The notes below the pieces were generated by a model, which searched no databases, was not told the DNA's origin, and saw nothing but the letters and a program-made list of their open reading frames with translations. Below are positions 24,419 to 35,106 of a DNA stretch of 64,000 nucleotides, one piece after another. This DNA is from an uncultured Marinomonas sp. (lineage in GTDB: Bacteria; Pseudomonadota; Gammaproteobacteria; Pseudomonadales; Marinomonadaceae). The stretch's first letter is position 1; every line of letters begins with the position of its first letter. The stretch covers positions 124,001 to 188,000 of the forward strand of contig CANLRQ010000003.1 of the NCBI GenBank assembly GCA_947493575.1, in the 5' to 3' direction. The position numbers were made by a program, and so were the translations under genes.

Positions 24419-27277
24419 ATGAATTTCCAACACTTTTTTAATGATGTCGCTAAAACCCTCCCCAATGAGCAAATCATTCGAGACAGTTTACGCACCCTCG
24501 CCTATGGAACAGACGCTAGCTTTTATCGATTAATACCTAAAGCTGTCTTACAGGTTAATAGCGAAGACGAAATGATTAGTGTTTTAAAGGCATCATCCAA
24601 ACACAAAGTGCCTGTTACTTTTCGCGCTGCTGGCACAAGCCTCTCTGGACAGGCAATTACGGAATTCATTCTTATAACTTTAGGTGATAACTGGCGTGGG
24701 CATAAAATTTTAGATGATGGGTTAAAAATTGCATTGCAACCCGGTGTAAGGGGAGCTCAGGCAAATAAATACCTTGCGCCGTTTAGTCGAAAAATTGGTC
24801 CTGACCCTGCATCAATCAACGCAGCAAAGATTGGCGGAATTGCAGCCAACAATGCATCGGGGATGTGTTGCGGCACAGCACATAATACCTACTACACTAT
24901 GGATAGCATGCAACTGATTCTCGCAGATGGAACGACGCTCAATACATCAGACGAAACTTCACGCGCAGCTTTTAGCCAAACCAAATCTGGCTTATTAAGT
25001 GCAATATCGAATCTATCAGATGCCGTAAAATCGGATGCCAAACTAGTAGAAAAAATTCGCCACAAATACCGTCTAAAAAACACCACTGGCTACGCGATCA
25101 ATGCTCTGATTGATTACCAAGATCCCATCAATATATTGCAACACCTAATGGTGGGTTCTGAAGGCACTTTAGGGTTTATTTCTGAAATCAGTTACAACAC
25201 TGTGGTTGACTCGTCTTTTAAAGCCTCTTCACTAATGTTCTTCGATTCGATAAAACTGGCCTGTGATGCTGTCAGTATCCTCAAAAACTGCCCTGTAGAA
25301 GCAGTGGAGTTAATGGACTGGCCGGCTCTGTCTTCAGTAAGGCATCACGATGCTTTATCCCCGCTGATGCCATCTTTAACCAAAGGCTGCGCTGCGCTAT
25401 TAGTTGAAACCCGCGCCAAAGATGACAATCAGCTTAATCAACAAATTGAAAGTATTTCATCGGCACTGTCTAAACATGATATTCATACCTGCATCGACGC
25501 GCCTTTTCATAAAGATCCTCATATAACCAGTCAATATTGGTCTATTCGAAAAGGCATTTTTCCTGCTGTAGGAGCAGTGAGAACAACAGGCAGCACAGTA
25601 TTAATTGAAGACGTTGCCTACCCAGTGGAGCGCTTAGCCGATGCAGTAAACGATCTACACGCTTTATTTAAAAAATGGAATTATCACAATGCAGTTATTT
25701 TTGGTCACGCTCTGGAAGGCAATCTGCACTTTGTCTTCCCACAATCTTTTGACAGCCCAAAAGAGGTAAAACGTTACGAAGGCTTAATGGAGGATGTTAC
25801 TGAACTCACTGTTACTCGCTATCAGGGATCTCTTAAAGCAGAACATGGTACAGGTCGAAATATGGCCCCTTTCGTCGAAAAAGAATGGGGGACTAAAGCC
25901 TATAAAATCATGCAACAAATTAAGCATATTATTGATCCCAATAACTTGCTTAACCCCGGCGTGATTTTAAACAAAAACCCACAAATTCATTTACAAAATA
26001 TTAAACCTCTACCCGCGTCTAGCCCTCTTATCGATGCTTGTATAGAGTGCGGCTTCTGTGAACCCAATTGCCCCTCAAGAGATATCACCCTGACGCCAAG
26101 ACAGAGAATTGTTGTACAAAGGGAAATATCACGCCTAAGAACAACAGTAGACGATCCTGAAAGACTAAAAATTTTAGAAAAAGATTATCAGTTCCAAGGC
26201 GATGAAACCTGTGCAGGTTGTGGCTTATGCAGTACTTTATGCCCCGTTGATATCAATACAGGCGATTTAACACGATCAATCCGCCAACAAAATAACACAG
26301 AAAACGAAACCAAAGCACTGTGGATTGCTAATCACTTTTCAACCACAACTAAGGGCGTTAGAGCGGGTCTCACAATTGCCAATGCTGGTCGACATGTATT
26401 TGGCAACAATTTAATGGCAAGCTTAACTCGTGCAACAAATAAGGTCTCAAATGGCATGGTCGGTGAATGGCGACCAAACCTACCTAAGGCAAATTCTTGG
26501 GCACTGCCCACCAGCTCAAACCTAGCAACGAGGTTACCTACTGACTCAAAGAAAAAAACAACCAGCCTTAAAAAAGTGGTTTACTTTCCATCTTGTGCCT
26601 CTCGCTCAATGGGTATTGACCCAAAACAAAAAGACACACGCTCTTTGACTGAATTAACCTGCGATTTACTGTATAAAGCAGGCTTCGAAATTATTTTCCC
26701 CGATGAAATCGATACTTTATGCTGTGGTATGCCATTTCAAAGCAAAGGCTTTTTAGACATAGCTAAAGACAAAAAAAACCAGCTCATTGAGTCATTAAAA
26801 CAAGCATCTAACAATGGGGAATACCCAGTTCTGTTTGACACTAGCCCTTGCGCTGCAAAAACGTTTGAAAACATTCCAAAGGACCTGTCTTGCTATGATC
26901 CTATAGAGTTTGCTATCGAGCATTTTTTACCGAATCTCACCATTGAAACAAGTGAAGAGCCTATCAGCTTACATATTACCTGCAGCACAACCAAAAGTGG
27001 CCTAGCTAATAAAATGGCATTTTTAGCCTCTCAACTAAGTCATAATGTATTCATCCCCGATGATATAGCCTGTTGTGGTTTTGCTGGAGACAAGGGTTTT
27101 TTCACGCCTGAACTCAACGCATCCGCTTTGCGCACTTTGAAGTCTCAATTACCTAAAGAAACCGTTTTAGGCGTTTCCAGTAGTCGAACCTGTGAAATTG
27201 GCTTAAGTGAACATGCAGGCATACCTTATCAATCCATCTTTTATTTATTAGATCGAGTAAGCCATAAAAAAAAGTGA
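24419..27277 (+). CDS. FAD and Fe-S D-lactate dehydrogenase (Dld-II type)
   Basis: The 952-residue protein fuses three parts: an FAD_binding_4 domain (RAAGTSLSGQA at about 70), an FAD-oxidase C domain, and a ferredoxin-like plus CCG region. Two 4Fe-4S motifs are visible (CIECGFCEPNC and CAGCGLCSTLC) and the tail holds CCGMPFQSKG and CCGFAGDKGF. This architecture is that of the Shewanella Dld-II D-lactate:quinone oxidoreductase, and the lactate-type operators upstream agree. Glycolate dehydrogenase is less likely because that enzyme is split over several genes. No lactate permease is adjacent. Confidence 0.85.
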   Translation: MNFQHFFNDVAKTLPNEQIIRDSLRTLAYGTDASFYRLIPKAVLQVNSEDEMISVLKASSKHKVPVTFRAAGTSLSGQAITEFILITLGDNWRGHKILDDGLKIALQPGVRGAQANKYLAPFSRKIGPDPASINAAKIGGIAANNASGMCCGTAHNTYYTMDSMQLILADGTTLNTSDETSRAAFSQTKSGLLSAISNLSDAVKSDAKLVEKIRHKYRLKNTTGYAINALIDYQDPINILQHLMVGSEGTLGFISEISYNTVVDSSFKASSLMFFDSIKLACDAVSILKNCPVEAVELMDWPALSSVRHHDALSPLMPSLTKGCAALLVETRAKDDNQLNQQIESISSALSKHDIHTCIDAPFHKDPHITSQYWSIRKGIFPAVGAVRTTGSTVLIEDVAYPVERLADAVNDLHALFKKWNYHNAVIFGHALEGNLHFVFPQSFDSPKEVKRYEGLMEDVTELTVTRYQGSLKAEHGTGRNMAPFVEKEWGTKAYKIMQQIKHIIDPNNLLNPGVILNKNPQIHLQNIKPLPASSPLIDACIECGFCEPNCPSRDITLTPRQRIVVQREISRLRTTVDDPERLKILEKDYQFQGDETCAGCGLCSTLCPVDINTGDLTRSIRQQNNTENETKALWIANHFSTTTKGVRAGLTIANAGRHVFGNNLMASLTRATNKVSNGMVGEWRPNLPKANSWALPTSSNLATRLPTDSKKKTTSLKKVVYFPSCASRSMGIDPKQKDTRSLTELTCDLLYKAGFEIIFPDEIDTLCCGMPFQSKGFLDIAKDKKNQLIESLKQASNNGEYPVLFDTSPCAAKTFENIPKDLSCYDPIEFAIEHFLPNLTIETSEEPISLHITCSTTKSGLANKMAFLASQLSHNVFIPDDIACCGFAGDKGFFTPELNASALRTLKSQLPKETVLGVSSSRTCEIGLSEHAGIPYQSIFYLLDRVSHKKK

Positions 27278-27365
27278 ACACGATGCGATTCTAATTCCTT
27301 ATTTTTTACACTTGAAGAGGCTGGTTCTCGTTTCTATATAGGCATATCCTTGCTATATATATTAA

Positions 27366-27448
27366 GAGACCTTTGCACGACCGTTATGCTTGCTAATACT
27401 TTGTTAAAAACGGGCTTATCATCGTTGATGACTTGGCGCAAAGGTCTC
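27366..27448. mobile_element. MITE-like element, family 1, intact copy with target duplication
   Basis: An 83-bp element with terminal inverted repeats GAGACCTTTGC-C and G-GCAAAGGTCTC, flanked on both sides by ATTAA. No coding capacity. It lies between the dehydrogenase and the sensor kinase gene. Confidence 0.75.
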
Positions 27449-27515
27449 ATTAAAGCTATTTGCCTTTTCATTTGTTATTCAACTGAAATGAGCACATCGA
27501 GATTAAGCGAGAATA

Positions 27516-28934
27516 ATGAAACACCCTTTTAATTACTTTCAAATAAAACATAAGCTTTTTGCTATTTTTGTATTAAGTAACGTTCTTGTCATTGTATCCA
27601 TGTGGCAGGTTTTTCAGTGGAGTTTTGATAAGGGTTTTGTCAGTTACGCCACTGAACGAGACACTGCGTTTATACAACAAATGTCGACTCGAACTGCCAG
27701 CCTTTATGAAGATTATCATAGCTGGAACTTTCTTGTGCATGAGAGCAATTTAGAACGTGAGTGGCGCGCCTACAAGCTCAAGCATATGAAGGAATACACA
27801 GCGCCGCCAGAAACACCTAACTTGGATTTGATTTATCCATCACAATATTACCGCACACGTTTTCTTTTATTTAATGAAGATCAAAAAGCGATCATAGGTA
27901 AGGGGCATTTTAAAAAAGTTATTACTGAACCTGTTGTCGTCAATGATACAATTGTTGGTTATGTTGGACTAAAGTCCATGAGAGAGTTAGTACAAGATCA
28001 AACCCTGCGTTTTCTTAGACAACAGGGCGAAGCTTTCTTACTTATCTCTGCTTTTATGCTAATTATTGCCGCATTACTCACTTGGCCTTTAGCTCAATGG
28101 CTAAGTACGCCTATTTGCTATATGAGAAGAGCAACTCGCAAACTCGCAGCAGGCGATTTCGACGCTCGATTAAAAATAAAAGGCCATGATGAATTATCGG
28201 ATCTAGGTCGTGACTTTAACCATCTAGCCAAAACGCTGGACAAAACTCGTAAAGCAAGAAAACGCTGGGTAGCCGATACCGCCCATGAACTCAGAACACC
28301 AGTGGCGATATTACGAGGTGAAATTGAAGCGATGCAGGATGGCATTATTAAAGTCACACCAGAATCACTTAATTCACTCTTGCAAGAAACCATTCACATG
28401 TGCCGTATTATTGATGATTTAAACCAGTTATCAATGCATGACATGGGCAGCTTAAGTTATCAAATGGAACCAGCAGACATTGATGAAGTTTTAGAAGATA
28501 CGGTTCAGTCAATGACAAGAACCTTTAATGATGCCAATATTAAGTTAAAATTAAATATCAATAAGAAAGCAGATTACGAATTAATGGCGGACACAGACAG
28601 ATTGTTCCAACTTTTTTCCAATCTAATGAATAACTCGTTAAAATACACAGATGCACCCGGCTCGTTAACCATTACATTAACAAAAGTAGCCGATGTGATT
28701 GAAGTGTGTTTTGAAGACTCATCGCCCGGTGTCAACGAAGAAGACAAAGAACGTATCTTTGAACAATTCTACCGTGTCGAGAACTCTCGCAACAGAGAGA
28801 CTGGTGGTCGAGGTTTAGGACTGGCAATTTGCAAACAGATAATTGATGGACATAATGGTAATATGCTTGCATACCATTCACCACAAGGTGGTTTAGGCAT
28901 TAGAATCACTCTCCCCTTAAATCAACAGGATTAG
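27516..28934 (+). CDS. baeS: Sensor histidine kinase, BaeS-like
   Basis: A 472-residue inner-membrane kinase: TM1 at about 13-33, a periplasmic region, TM2 at about 165-190, HAMP, HisKA with the phospho-accepting histidine at about 256 in DTAHELRTPVAILRGE, and a HATPase with NLMNNSLKYTD and GGRGLGLAIC. The stretch around the histidine and the following LNQLSMHDMGSLSYQ closely resemble E. coli BaeS, which senses envelope stress. The cognate regulator follows after 10 bp. BaeSR target genes such as mdtABC are not nearby. Confidence 0.85.
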   Translation: MKHPFNYFQIKHKLFAIFVLSNVLVIVSMWQVFQWSFDKGFVSYATERDTAFIQQMSTRTASLYEDYHSWNFLVHESNLEREWRAYKLKHMKEYTAPPETPNLDLIYPSQYYRTRFLLFNEDQKAIIGKGHFKKVITEPVVVNDTIVGYVGLKSMRELVQDQTLRFLRQQGEAFLLISAFMLIIAALLTWPLAQWLSTPICYMRRATRKLAAGDFDARLKIKGHDELSDLGRDFNHLAKTLDKTRKARKRWVADTAHELRTPVAILRGEIEAMQDGIIKVTPESLNSLLQETIHMCRIIDDLNQLSMHDMGSLSYQMEPADIDEVLEDTVQSMTRTFNDANIKLKLNINKKADYELMADTDRLFQLFSNLMNNSLKYTDAPGSLTITLTKVADVIEVCFEDSSPGVNEEDKERIFEQFYRVENSRNRETGGRGLGLAICKQIIDGHNGNMLAYHSPQGGLGIRITLPLNQQD

Positions 28935-28944
28935 ACATACAACT

Positions 28945-29622
28945 ATGAGCAAAATTTTAATTGTTGAAGATGAAATAAAATTAGCAGAGCTTGTTGGGGC
29001 TTACCTTGAACAATCAGGTTATGAATTTCATCACCTTGAACGAGGCGATATTGTTGTCGATCATGTTAAAAGTGATGCACCTGATTTAATTTTATTAGAT
29101 CTAATGCTTCCAGGGTTAGACGGTATTGAAGTATGTAAACAAGTACGCCAATTTAGCTCTATCCCTATTATTATGGTTACCGCAAAAGTCGATGAAATTG
29201 ATCGATTAATTGGCCTAGAAATGGGCGCAGATGATTATATTTGTAAACCATTTAGCCCTAGAGAAGTTGTTGCTCGAGTAAAATCAAATTTACGCCGCGT
29301 CTCGCTTGATAAGATTGAAGAACCTAAAACAGATGGTTTTGAGTTAGACGTTGATCGAATTAGAGCAACTTATAAGGGCGAGTTAATTGATCTTACAACG
29401 GTTGAATTCCAGCTTTTACAACTATTAATCAAAGAGCCAGGAAGAGTATTTGGCCGCGAGTCCATTATGAAAAGTATCTACACTGACAGCCGTGTAGTCA
29501 GTGATAGAACTATCGACAGCCACATTAAAAAATTACGCAAGAAGATTTCTGCTATTGCTCCTGAGCTCAATGTTATCCATTCTGTCTATGGTGCAGGCTA
29601 TCGTTTTGAAAACAACGACTAA
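28945..29622 (+). CDS. baeR: OmpR-family response regulator, BaeR-like
   Basis: The 225-residue protein has a receiver domain with the acidic pair at 9-10, phospho-acceptor D52 (LILLDLMLPG) and a K in CKPFSPRE. A C-terminal winged-helix DNA-binding domain (TTVEFQLLQLLIKEPGRVFGRE, ending in VYGAGYRFE) follows. It pairs with the kinase directly upstream and resembles BaeR. Confidence 0.9.
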   Translation: MSKILIVEDEIKLAELVGAYLEQSGYEFHHLERGDIVVDHVKSDAPDLILLDLMLPGLDGIEVCKQVRQFSSIPIIMVTAKVDEIDRLIGLEMGADDYICKPFSPREVVARVKSNLRRVSLDKIEEPKTDGFELDVDRIRATYKGELIDLTTVEFQLLQLLIKEPGRVFGRESIMKSIYTDSRVVSDRTIDSHIKKLRKKISAIAPELNVIHSVYGAGYRFENND

Positions 29623-29633
29623 GGAATTGTCAA

Positions 29634-30584
29634 TTGCATAATTTTTTAGAGGTTCTACAGTTTTCTTTTACCGTTACAATGCCAATTTTTTTAATATTGG
29701 CATTAGGGGTACTACTTTATAAAATCAAACTAATTAACGACAACTTCATTGATGTTGGTTCCAAACTCGTTTTTAACGTTACACTGCCTGCGCTACTTTT
29801 TCTCAGCATCATTAAAACACCATTGTCGGGAAATACTGATTTTTCATTGGTAATATATGGCATTACCACTGTGTTTTTCATTTATTTATTTTTCGAGCTT
29901 TTCTCAGCGAAATATGTAAAAGAAAAAACCGATAGAGGGGTCGTTATCCAAGGCGCCTTTCGTTCGAACATGGGAATCATTGGTCTAGCCTATTGCATCA
30001 ATGCCTATGGAGATGATGTTTACTCAGTTGCGGCAGTTTATCTTGGCGGTGTGACCATTGTTTTCAACATCCTTTCTGTAATCACTCTCAACAAAGCGGT
30101 TAATAAAAGTGCAAACCTAAAAAGCACCTTCTTAAAAGTATTAAAAAATCCGCTTATTCTATCTATATTATCGGCTGTACTTGTTTCTTATTCTGGCATA
30201 ACCATGCCTGAAATCATTTTAAAAACAGGCAATTATTTTGCTCAAATGACCCTATCTCTAGCATTACTTTGTATAGGAGCATCTCTTAGTTTTAAAACAA
30301 TGAAGTCCGATTTATCAAACGCCCTAATCTCCTCTTTCGGAAAATTGATATTTATCCCTGTTATTACCACATTTGGCGGCTACTTATTAGGTTACAAAGG
30401 AATGGAACTTGGGGTTTTATTACTCATGTCTTCAGCTCCTTCCGCGTCAGCCTGTTATGTCATGGTAAAATCCATTGGAGGTAATGATAAACTCGCTGCA
30501 AATATCATTGTTATCACAACCTTAGCTTCCATTTTTACAACCAGTTTAGGCATTACATTATTGAGTTCTTATAATCTCATGTAA
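29634..30584 (+). CDS. AEC-family transporter (auxin efflux carrier fold)
   Basis: A 316-residue integral membrane protein with about ten helices. It matches the AEC/PIN-like family by FVDVGSKLVFNVTLPALLF-like and RSNMGIIGLAY segments. Family members move malonate, malate or other organic acids. The start is TTG at 29634, supported by AAGGA eight bases upstream that overlaps the baeR stop, so it is probably translated from the baeSR transcript. Confidence 0.8.
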   Translation: MHNFLEVLQFSFTVTMPIFLILALGVLLYKIKLINDNFIDVGSKLVFNVTLPALLFLSIIKTPLSGNTDFSLVIYGITTVFFIYLFFELFSAKYVKEKTDRGVVIQGAFRSNMGIIGLAYCINAYGDDVYSVAAVYLGGVTIVFNILSVITLNKAVNKSANLKSTFLKVLKNPLILSILSAVLVSYSGITMPEIILKTGNYFAQMTLSLALLCIGASLSFKTMKSDLSNALISSFGKLIFIPVITTFGGYLLGYKGMELGVLLLMSSAPSASACYVMVKSIGGNDKLAANIIVITTLASIFTTSLGITLLSSYNLM

Positions 30585-30622
30585 TGAAAACAACATTAGC
30601 CAAATCACTGATTTAGAGCATT

Positions 30623-31026
30623 ATGAGCATCATTCCATATAAAAAAAATAAGTTTCTTTTTATCTCTATCAATCTTGTTCTGCTTTACCTGATTTATTTG
30701 GGAATAAAAACCACTTCTCTACAGCTTTTATTTAACAAACACAAGACGGGTGAAGAAGAGCTACTTACCTATGTAGCCGACCTAAAACGAGAGCTAAAAG
30801 ATTACCGCTTCCTTATACATTGGCGGAAAACCTCAGTATTAGGAAGTTTCTATCACAAAAAGTTCAAGATTATGAACGCAGCCTAATTGATTCAACATTA
30901 AAGCGCTGTAAAGGCAATATCCAAAAAGCTCTCGAAGTTCTCCAATTACCACGAAGAACATTAAATCAAAAAATGCAGAAATATGGATTTAATAGAAGCG
31001 CTTACCTTGAAGACCAAGATGCCTAG
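30623..31026 (+). pseudogene. Deletion scar joining the start of dctB to the end of dctD
   Basis: The first frame (ATG 30623) gives an N-terminus with one membrane helix followed by GEEELLTYVADLKRELKDYRFL, which fits the opening of C4-dicarboxylate sensor kinases (DctB). Around 30800 the resemblance shifts to another frame, reading LPLPYTLAENLSIRKF and then a Fis-type helix-turn-helix (KGNIQKALEVLQLPRRTLNQKM) with the usual end of the NtrC-type regulator DctD. I infer one deletion that removed most of both genes and left about 400 bp. The frames do not match, so no fusion protein forms; the C-terminal 68-codon frame (TTG 30820) might still be translated. Confidence 0.65.
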
Positions 31027-31062
31027 TTCTATTCATTCTGCCATTATTTTCGGATCACAATC

Positions 31063-31377
31063 ATGCACATTGAATTAATTGATATTGTTATATTTATTAT
31101 CATAGGTTTACTAGGGTATTTATGGTGGGATGCTAATGCGGTTAGAGAGCTTGCGTTATCTCACGTAAAAGCATATTGCAAAAAATACGATGTTCAACTG
31201 CTTGATCAATCTGTTGCTTTAAACAAATGGAGAATAGTTTGGTCACAAGGCCAGTTCAAATTACGTCGACAATATCAATTTGAATTCACCTCTACTGGAG
31301 AAGCCCGCTATAATGGAAGCGCTACTTTAGAAGGCAGCAATATAATTGACATTGAGCTTTCTGCACATCACATCTAA
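31063..31377 (+). CDS. DUF3301 family membrane-anchored protein
   Basis: A 104-residue protein with an N-terminal helix (about 8-24) followed by WWDANAVRELALSHVKAYCKKYDVQLLDQSVAL, the family's signature, and a QYQFEFTSTGEARYNG strand. It belongs to a conserved gammaproteobacterial family of unknown function. Confidence 0.85.
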   Translation: MHIELIDIVIFIIIGLLGYLWWDANAVRELALSHVKAYCKKYDVQLLDQSVALNKWRIVWSQGQFKLRRQYQFEFTSTGEARYNGSATLEGSNIIDIELSAHHI

Positions 31378-31558
31378 ACTATGTAATAGATTGTAAAAAA
31401 AAACTTAAAAGAAACTTCTCTTTACAAAACAGGAGCTTTTTCTAGAATAATATGAGATCTTATATAGAATTTAAGTTCAAAGAATTGAAAATCGAACAAA
31501 TTTCATTAATCTTTCTATTTAACTAAACTGTATTTGTAGAATAATTGAAGGTAGTACT

Positions 31559-33445
31559 ATGTTATCAAACCTTAGTTTTCAGTCGAAGTTAATCGCTTTG
31601 CTTCTTTCTGCTATTACTGGCTTTATAGTGGTAACTATAGTTGCTTTAAACGGCTTAAACTCTCAACAGGGATCTGCGGAAAAACTTCAAAGCTTTACCC
31701 AAGTAGAAAAGAATCTTGACAGTTTAGCCATCTCTATGATGGAAAGCTATGAAGCCTTTAAAGATGTAAATGACAGCAACTATCAACCTTTCATAGATGA
31801 TATATCCGAGAAAACCGAAACGTTTGAAGCGATATTAGATCAAGATATTCAAATATTAGACAGTAAAAAAGGAAAAGACCTTCTAAGTAATACCCAACTA
31901 TTACTAGGTCAATACTCTGGAGCTTTAAAAGGTTTAATTGAGCAACAAATTATTTTAGGCTTTAACTCGAACTCAGGTCTCATGGGAAAAATCGAATCAC
32001 TAGGAGTCAAAGTATTAAGTGAAGTATCTTTTCTAAGTTTAATCAATCAGGTATTCCTCCCAGTTCGTGAAGCTGAGAAAAATTACATCTTTGAACCTTC
32101 CGATGAAAATGCTGCGCTGTTTCAAAGTAAATACGATAATTTCTTCAAAAGAGTGAAAAGTTTTGGATTGGAAGAACGATTCGGCGGCGCGATTACAGAA
32201 TATTATGATTCAGTTCAGTTATTCTCTACACAAGACAAAAAGCTAAAACAGGCAATAAAACAGTTTGAGGAGCAAAAAGAACTATTTACTCTTGCTAGAT
32301 TAGAAACAAGTGACCACATTAGGTCAATTGTTTCTGAAGCACAAACTACCTCTCAAGCAATGTCTGATCAAGCGAGTTATACATTAATTAGCGTGAGTAT
32401 CATTGTTGCCATCCTTGCTAGTATTATAATGGCGGGTATTGGAAAAAGCGTAAACAACACGCTTAATAAAATTATCAAAGACCTTGCCAAGGTTAAAAAT
32501 GGTGACCTTACCGCTCGATTAACCGTTAATAATAAACGTAATGATGAATTTGATGCTTTATGTGGCTCAGTCAACGAGATGACAACAGGGCTCGACTCCG
32601 TTGTTAGTGATGTTGTTTCAACAACTGGTGATGTCAATAACATGGTAGGCGAATTAAACTCCTCTGTAACCAGCATTGCGGATAGCAACCTAGCAGTAAG
32701 CCAACAGACAAGCTCTCTTGCAGCGGCAACAGATGAAATTTCGATAACTATTGCAAGTATTTCAACAACAACTGACGATTTAAGTCACCAATCTCAAGAA
32801 ACTTATGAGTCAGCTAAAACAGGAGCTGAAACAATAAAAGGTGCTCTTGTTAACTTAAGTAAAACCGTTGAGATCGTCACCAAAACAGGGATTCAACTTG
32901 ATGAGCTAGGACGTCTTTCTAAAGACATTGACACTGTTATTGCCATGATCAATGACTTAGCTAACCAAACCAATCTACTGGCCTTAAATGCAGCCATTGA
33001 AGCGGCAAGAGCTGGTGAAGCAGGACGCGGGTTCTCTGTTGTTGCTGACGAAGTGCGATCCTTAGCAGAGAAGACAGTTGACGCTACAGCTAAAATCACT
33101 GAAATTGTTAATACTATCCAAAGTTCAACTAAAAATGCTATTGAAACAATGGAAAGTGGTCAAGAAAGCCTACAAGCTATTGAAGTTTATGGTGAAAAAG
33201 CAGAGACAGCAATGAAAGAAATTGAAAAAAATGCTCATACAAGCTCACTTTCTTCTGTTGATATGGCCCATTCAATTCAAGAAGTTTCCAAGACATCGGT
33301 CAGCATGAGCGAAGAAATGGATCGTATTGCGCAGCAACTTCAAGGAGACACTGATTCAATACGAAGTATCGCAAGTAATACAAATCAAATTCACGAATTA
33401 GTTAGCGATCTTAATTCTAAAACAAGCGTATTTACCACAAACTAA
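31559..33445 (+). CDS. Methyl-accepting chemotaxis protein
   Basis: A 628-residue transducer: TM1 at about 12-31, a long helical periplasmic domain (about 35-275), TM2 at about 277-297, HAMP, and a cytoplasmic signalling domain with the hairpin tip [38 protein letters not shown]. The all-helical sensor domain without a PAS/Cache pattern suggests a helical-bundle ligand domain; the ligand is unknown. There is no CheR-binding pentapeptide at the C-terminus. Monocistronic, closed by a terminator. Confidence 0.93.
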   Translation: MLSNLSFQSKLIALLLSAITGFIVVTIVALNGLNSQQGSAEKLQSFTQVEKNLDSLAISMMESYEAFKDVNDSNYQPFIDDISEKTETFEAILDQDIQILDSKKGKDLLSNTQLLLGQYSGALKGLIEQQIILGFNSNSGLMGKIESLGVKVLSEVSFLSLINQVFLPVREAEKNYIFEPSDENAALFQSKYDNFFKRVKSFGLEERFGGAITEYYDSVQLFSTQDKKLKQAIKQFEEQKELFTLARLETSDHIRSIVSEAQTTSQAMSDQASYTLISVSIIVAILASIIMAGIGKSVNNTLNKIIKDLAKVKNGDLTARLTVNNKRNDEFDALCGSVNEMTTGLDSVVSDVVSTTGDVNNMVGELNSSVTSIADSNLAVSQQTSSLAAATDEISITIASISTTTDDLSHQSQETYESAKTGAETIKGALVNLSKTVEIVTKTGIQLDELGRLSKDIDTVIAMINDLANQTNLLALNAAIEAARAGEAGRGFSVVADEVRSLAEKTVDATAKITEIVNTIQSSTKNAIETMESGQESLQAIEVYGEKAETAMKEIEKNAHTSSLSSVDMAHSIQEVSKTSVSMSEEMDRIAQQLQGDTDSIRSIASNTNQIHELVSDLNSKTSVFTTN

Positions 33446-33495
33446 TTTCGCTTAGAAATACGATTTCAGACTAAAAAAACTGAGATCTAAGATAC

Positions 33496-33533
33496 AAAAA
33501 AACCGATATTACAATGTAGTATCGGTTTTTTTA
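33496..33533. terminator. Terminator between the chemotaxis transducer and gltX
   Basis: AAAAACCGATA and TATCGGTTTTT form an 11-bp stem, extended by TAC/GTA in the loop, with A and T tracts on both sides. It can serve both convergent genes. Confidence 0.9.
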
Positions 33534-33557
33534 TTTGGAAAGATGCTTTGTTACTGA

Positions 33558-35039
33558 CTATAGAGCGGCAAACTCTTTTTCCCAACGCTTCGCTTCTTTC
33601 TTAGATGGACTGCCTAAAACATTCACCGCTGTTCTAAGTCTTGCTCTTGATATATCAGGCCCTAAAATCGCCATAGAATCAAATACAGAAACGGACGCAG
33701 TCGACCCTGAAATAGCCACGAAAAGAGGTGCAAAGAAATCTTTTGGTTTAATTTCTAATGCTTGAGCCAGCTCTTTCAACGTAGAAAAAATAGCATCTTT
33801 TTCCCAAGTACGTAAAGCTTCTAACTTCCAAAGAGAGAACTGCATTGCTTTACGCAATACTTCTTCTTCCATTTTTATTGTGGCAAAGTCTTCATTAGTA
33901 ATTGGCAACATACCTTTCAAGAAAAAGCCTGCCACATCAGCTACATCTGAAAATTTCTCAACACGCGGAATAATCAGAGGTAAAATTTGCATGAGATATT
34001 CTGGATTTAAAGCCCAGTCAACAAATTTAGAAGCAAACTGCTCGTGTGTTAAATTTTCACGTATCCAAGTACCATTTAACCAGCTCAATTTTTCTACATC
34101 AAAAACAGGGCCGCCCAATGAAACACGCTGAATATCAAAGTGCTCAACCATTTCCTGCAAGGTGAATTTTTCACGCTCATCAGGCATAGACCATCCCATA
34201 CGACCAAGATAGTTAACCACAGCCTCAGGCAGATATCCCATACGTTGATAGTACAAAATACTGGTCGGGTTTTTACGCTTAGACAGTTTTGATTTGTCTG
34301 GGTTACGCAATAAAGGCATATGGCATAAGGTCGGCATATCCCAACCAAAATATTGATATAGCAAGATGTGCTTTGGTGCCGAGTTAATCCACTCTTCACC
34401 ACGAATAACATGAGTAATACGCATCAAGTGATCGTCAACAACATTAGCTAAATGATAAGTTGGCATCCCATCAGCTTTCAAAAGTACTTGCATATCCACT
34501 TGAGACCACTCAATCTCAATTTGTCCACGCAGCATATCTTCAACAACACATGTGCCTTCTTCTGGAATCTTCATCCGGATAACATACGGAATACCTGCAT
34601 CTAGCTTTGCTTGAACCTCTTCTTCACTTAGCAATAAAGCTCGGCCATCGTACTTTTGTTGCAACCCTTGTATTTTTTGCTCTTCACGCATTGCATCCAA
34701 TTCTTCGGACGTTTCAAAAGCATAAAATGCATGGCCTTTTTCTACCAACTCTTTGGCATAATCACCATAAATATCGCCACGCTCACTTTGGCGATAAGGT
34801 CCATAAGGGCCACCAACATCTGGACCTTCAGCCCAATCTAAGCCCAACCAACGCATTGCATCTAAAATCATTTTTTCGGATTCTGGTGTACTGCGAGTTT
34901 GGTCAGTATCTTCAATTCGAAGAATGAATTTTCCGCCCATTTTTTGAGCAAAAGCCATATTAAAAAGTGCGATGTACGCGGTTCCAACATGAGGATCACC
35001 TGTTGGGGAAGGCGCTATACGAGTTCTTACTTCAGACAT
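33558..35039 (-). CDS. gltX: Glutamyl-tRNA synthetase
   Basis: A 493-residue class Ic synthetase that charges tRNA-Glu. It has the HIGH-type motif in [14 protein letters not shown] at the N-terminus and the KMSKS-type [10 protein letters not shown] in the middle, followed by the anticodon-binding domain. Length and order are normal. It converges on the upstream chemotaxis gene. Confidence 0.97.
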   Translation of the reverse strand: MSEVRTRIAPSPTGDPHVGTAYIALFNMAFAQKMGGKFILRIEDTDQTRSTPESEKMILDAMRWLGLDWAEGPDVGGPYGPYRQSERGDIYGDYAKELVEKGHAFYAFETSEELDAMREEQKIQGLQQKYDGRALLLSEEEVQAKLDAGIPYVIRMKIPEEGTCVVEDMLRGQIEIEWSQVDMQVLLKADGMPTYHLANVVDDHLMRITHVIRGEEWINSAPKHILLYQYFGWDMPTLCHMPLLRNPDKSKLSKRKNPTSILYYQRMGYLPEAVVNYLGRMGWSMPDEREKFTLQEMVEHFDIQRVSLGGPVFDVEKLSWLNGTWIRENLTHEQFASKFVDWALNPEYLMQILPLIIPRVEKFSDVADVAGFFLKGMLPITNEDFATIKMEEEVLRKAMQFSLWKLEALRTWEKDAIFSTLKELAQALEIKPKDFFAPLFVAISGSTASVSVFDSMAILGPDISRARLRTAVNVLGSPSKKEAKRWEKEFAAL

Positions 35040-35106
35040 GAGTTCTCTCTTTTATCCTGTTTCAAATTTGAGAGCATTATAATCTTGTTTACACGAGAAA
35101 AGTACG

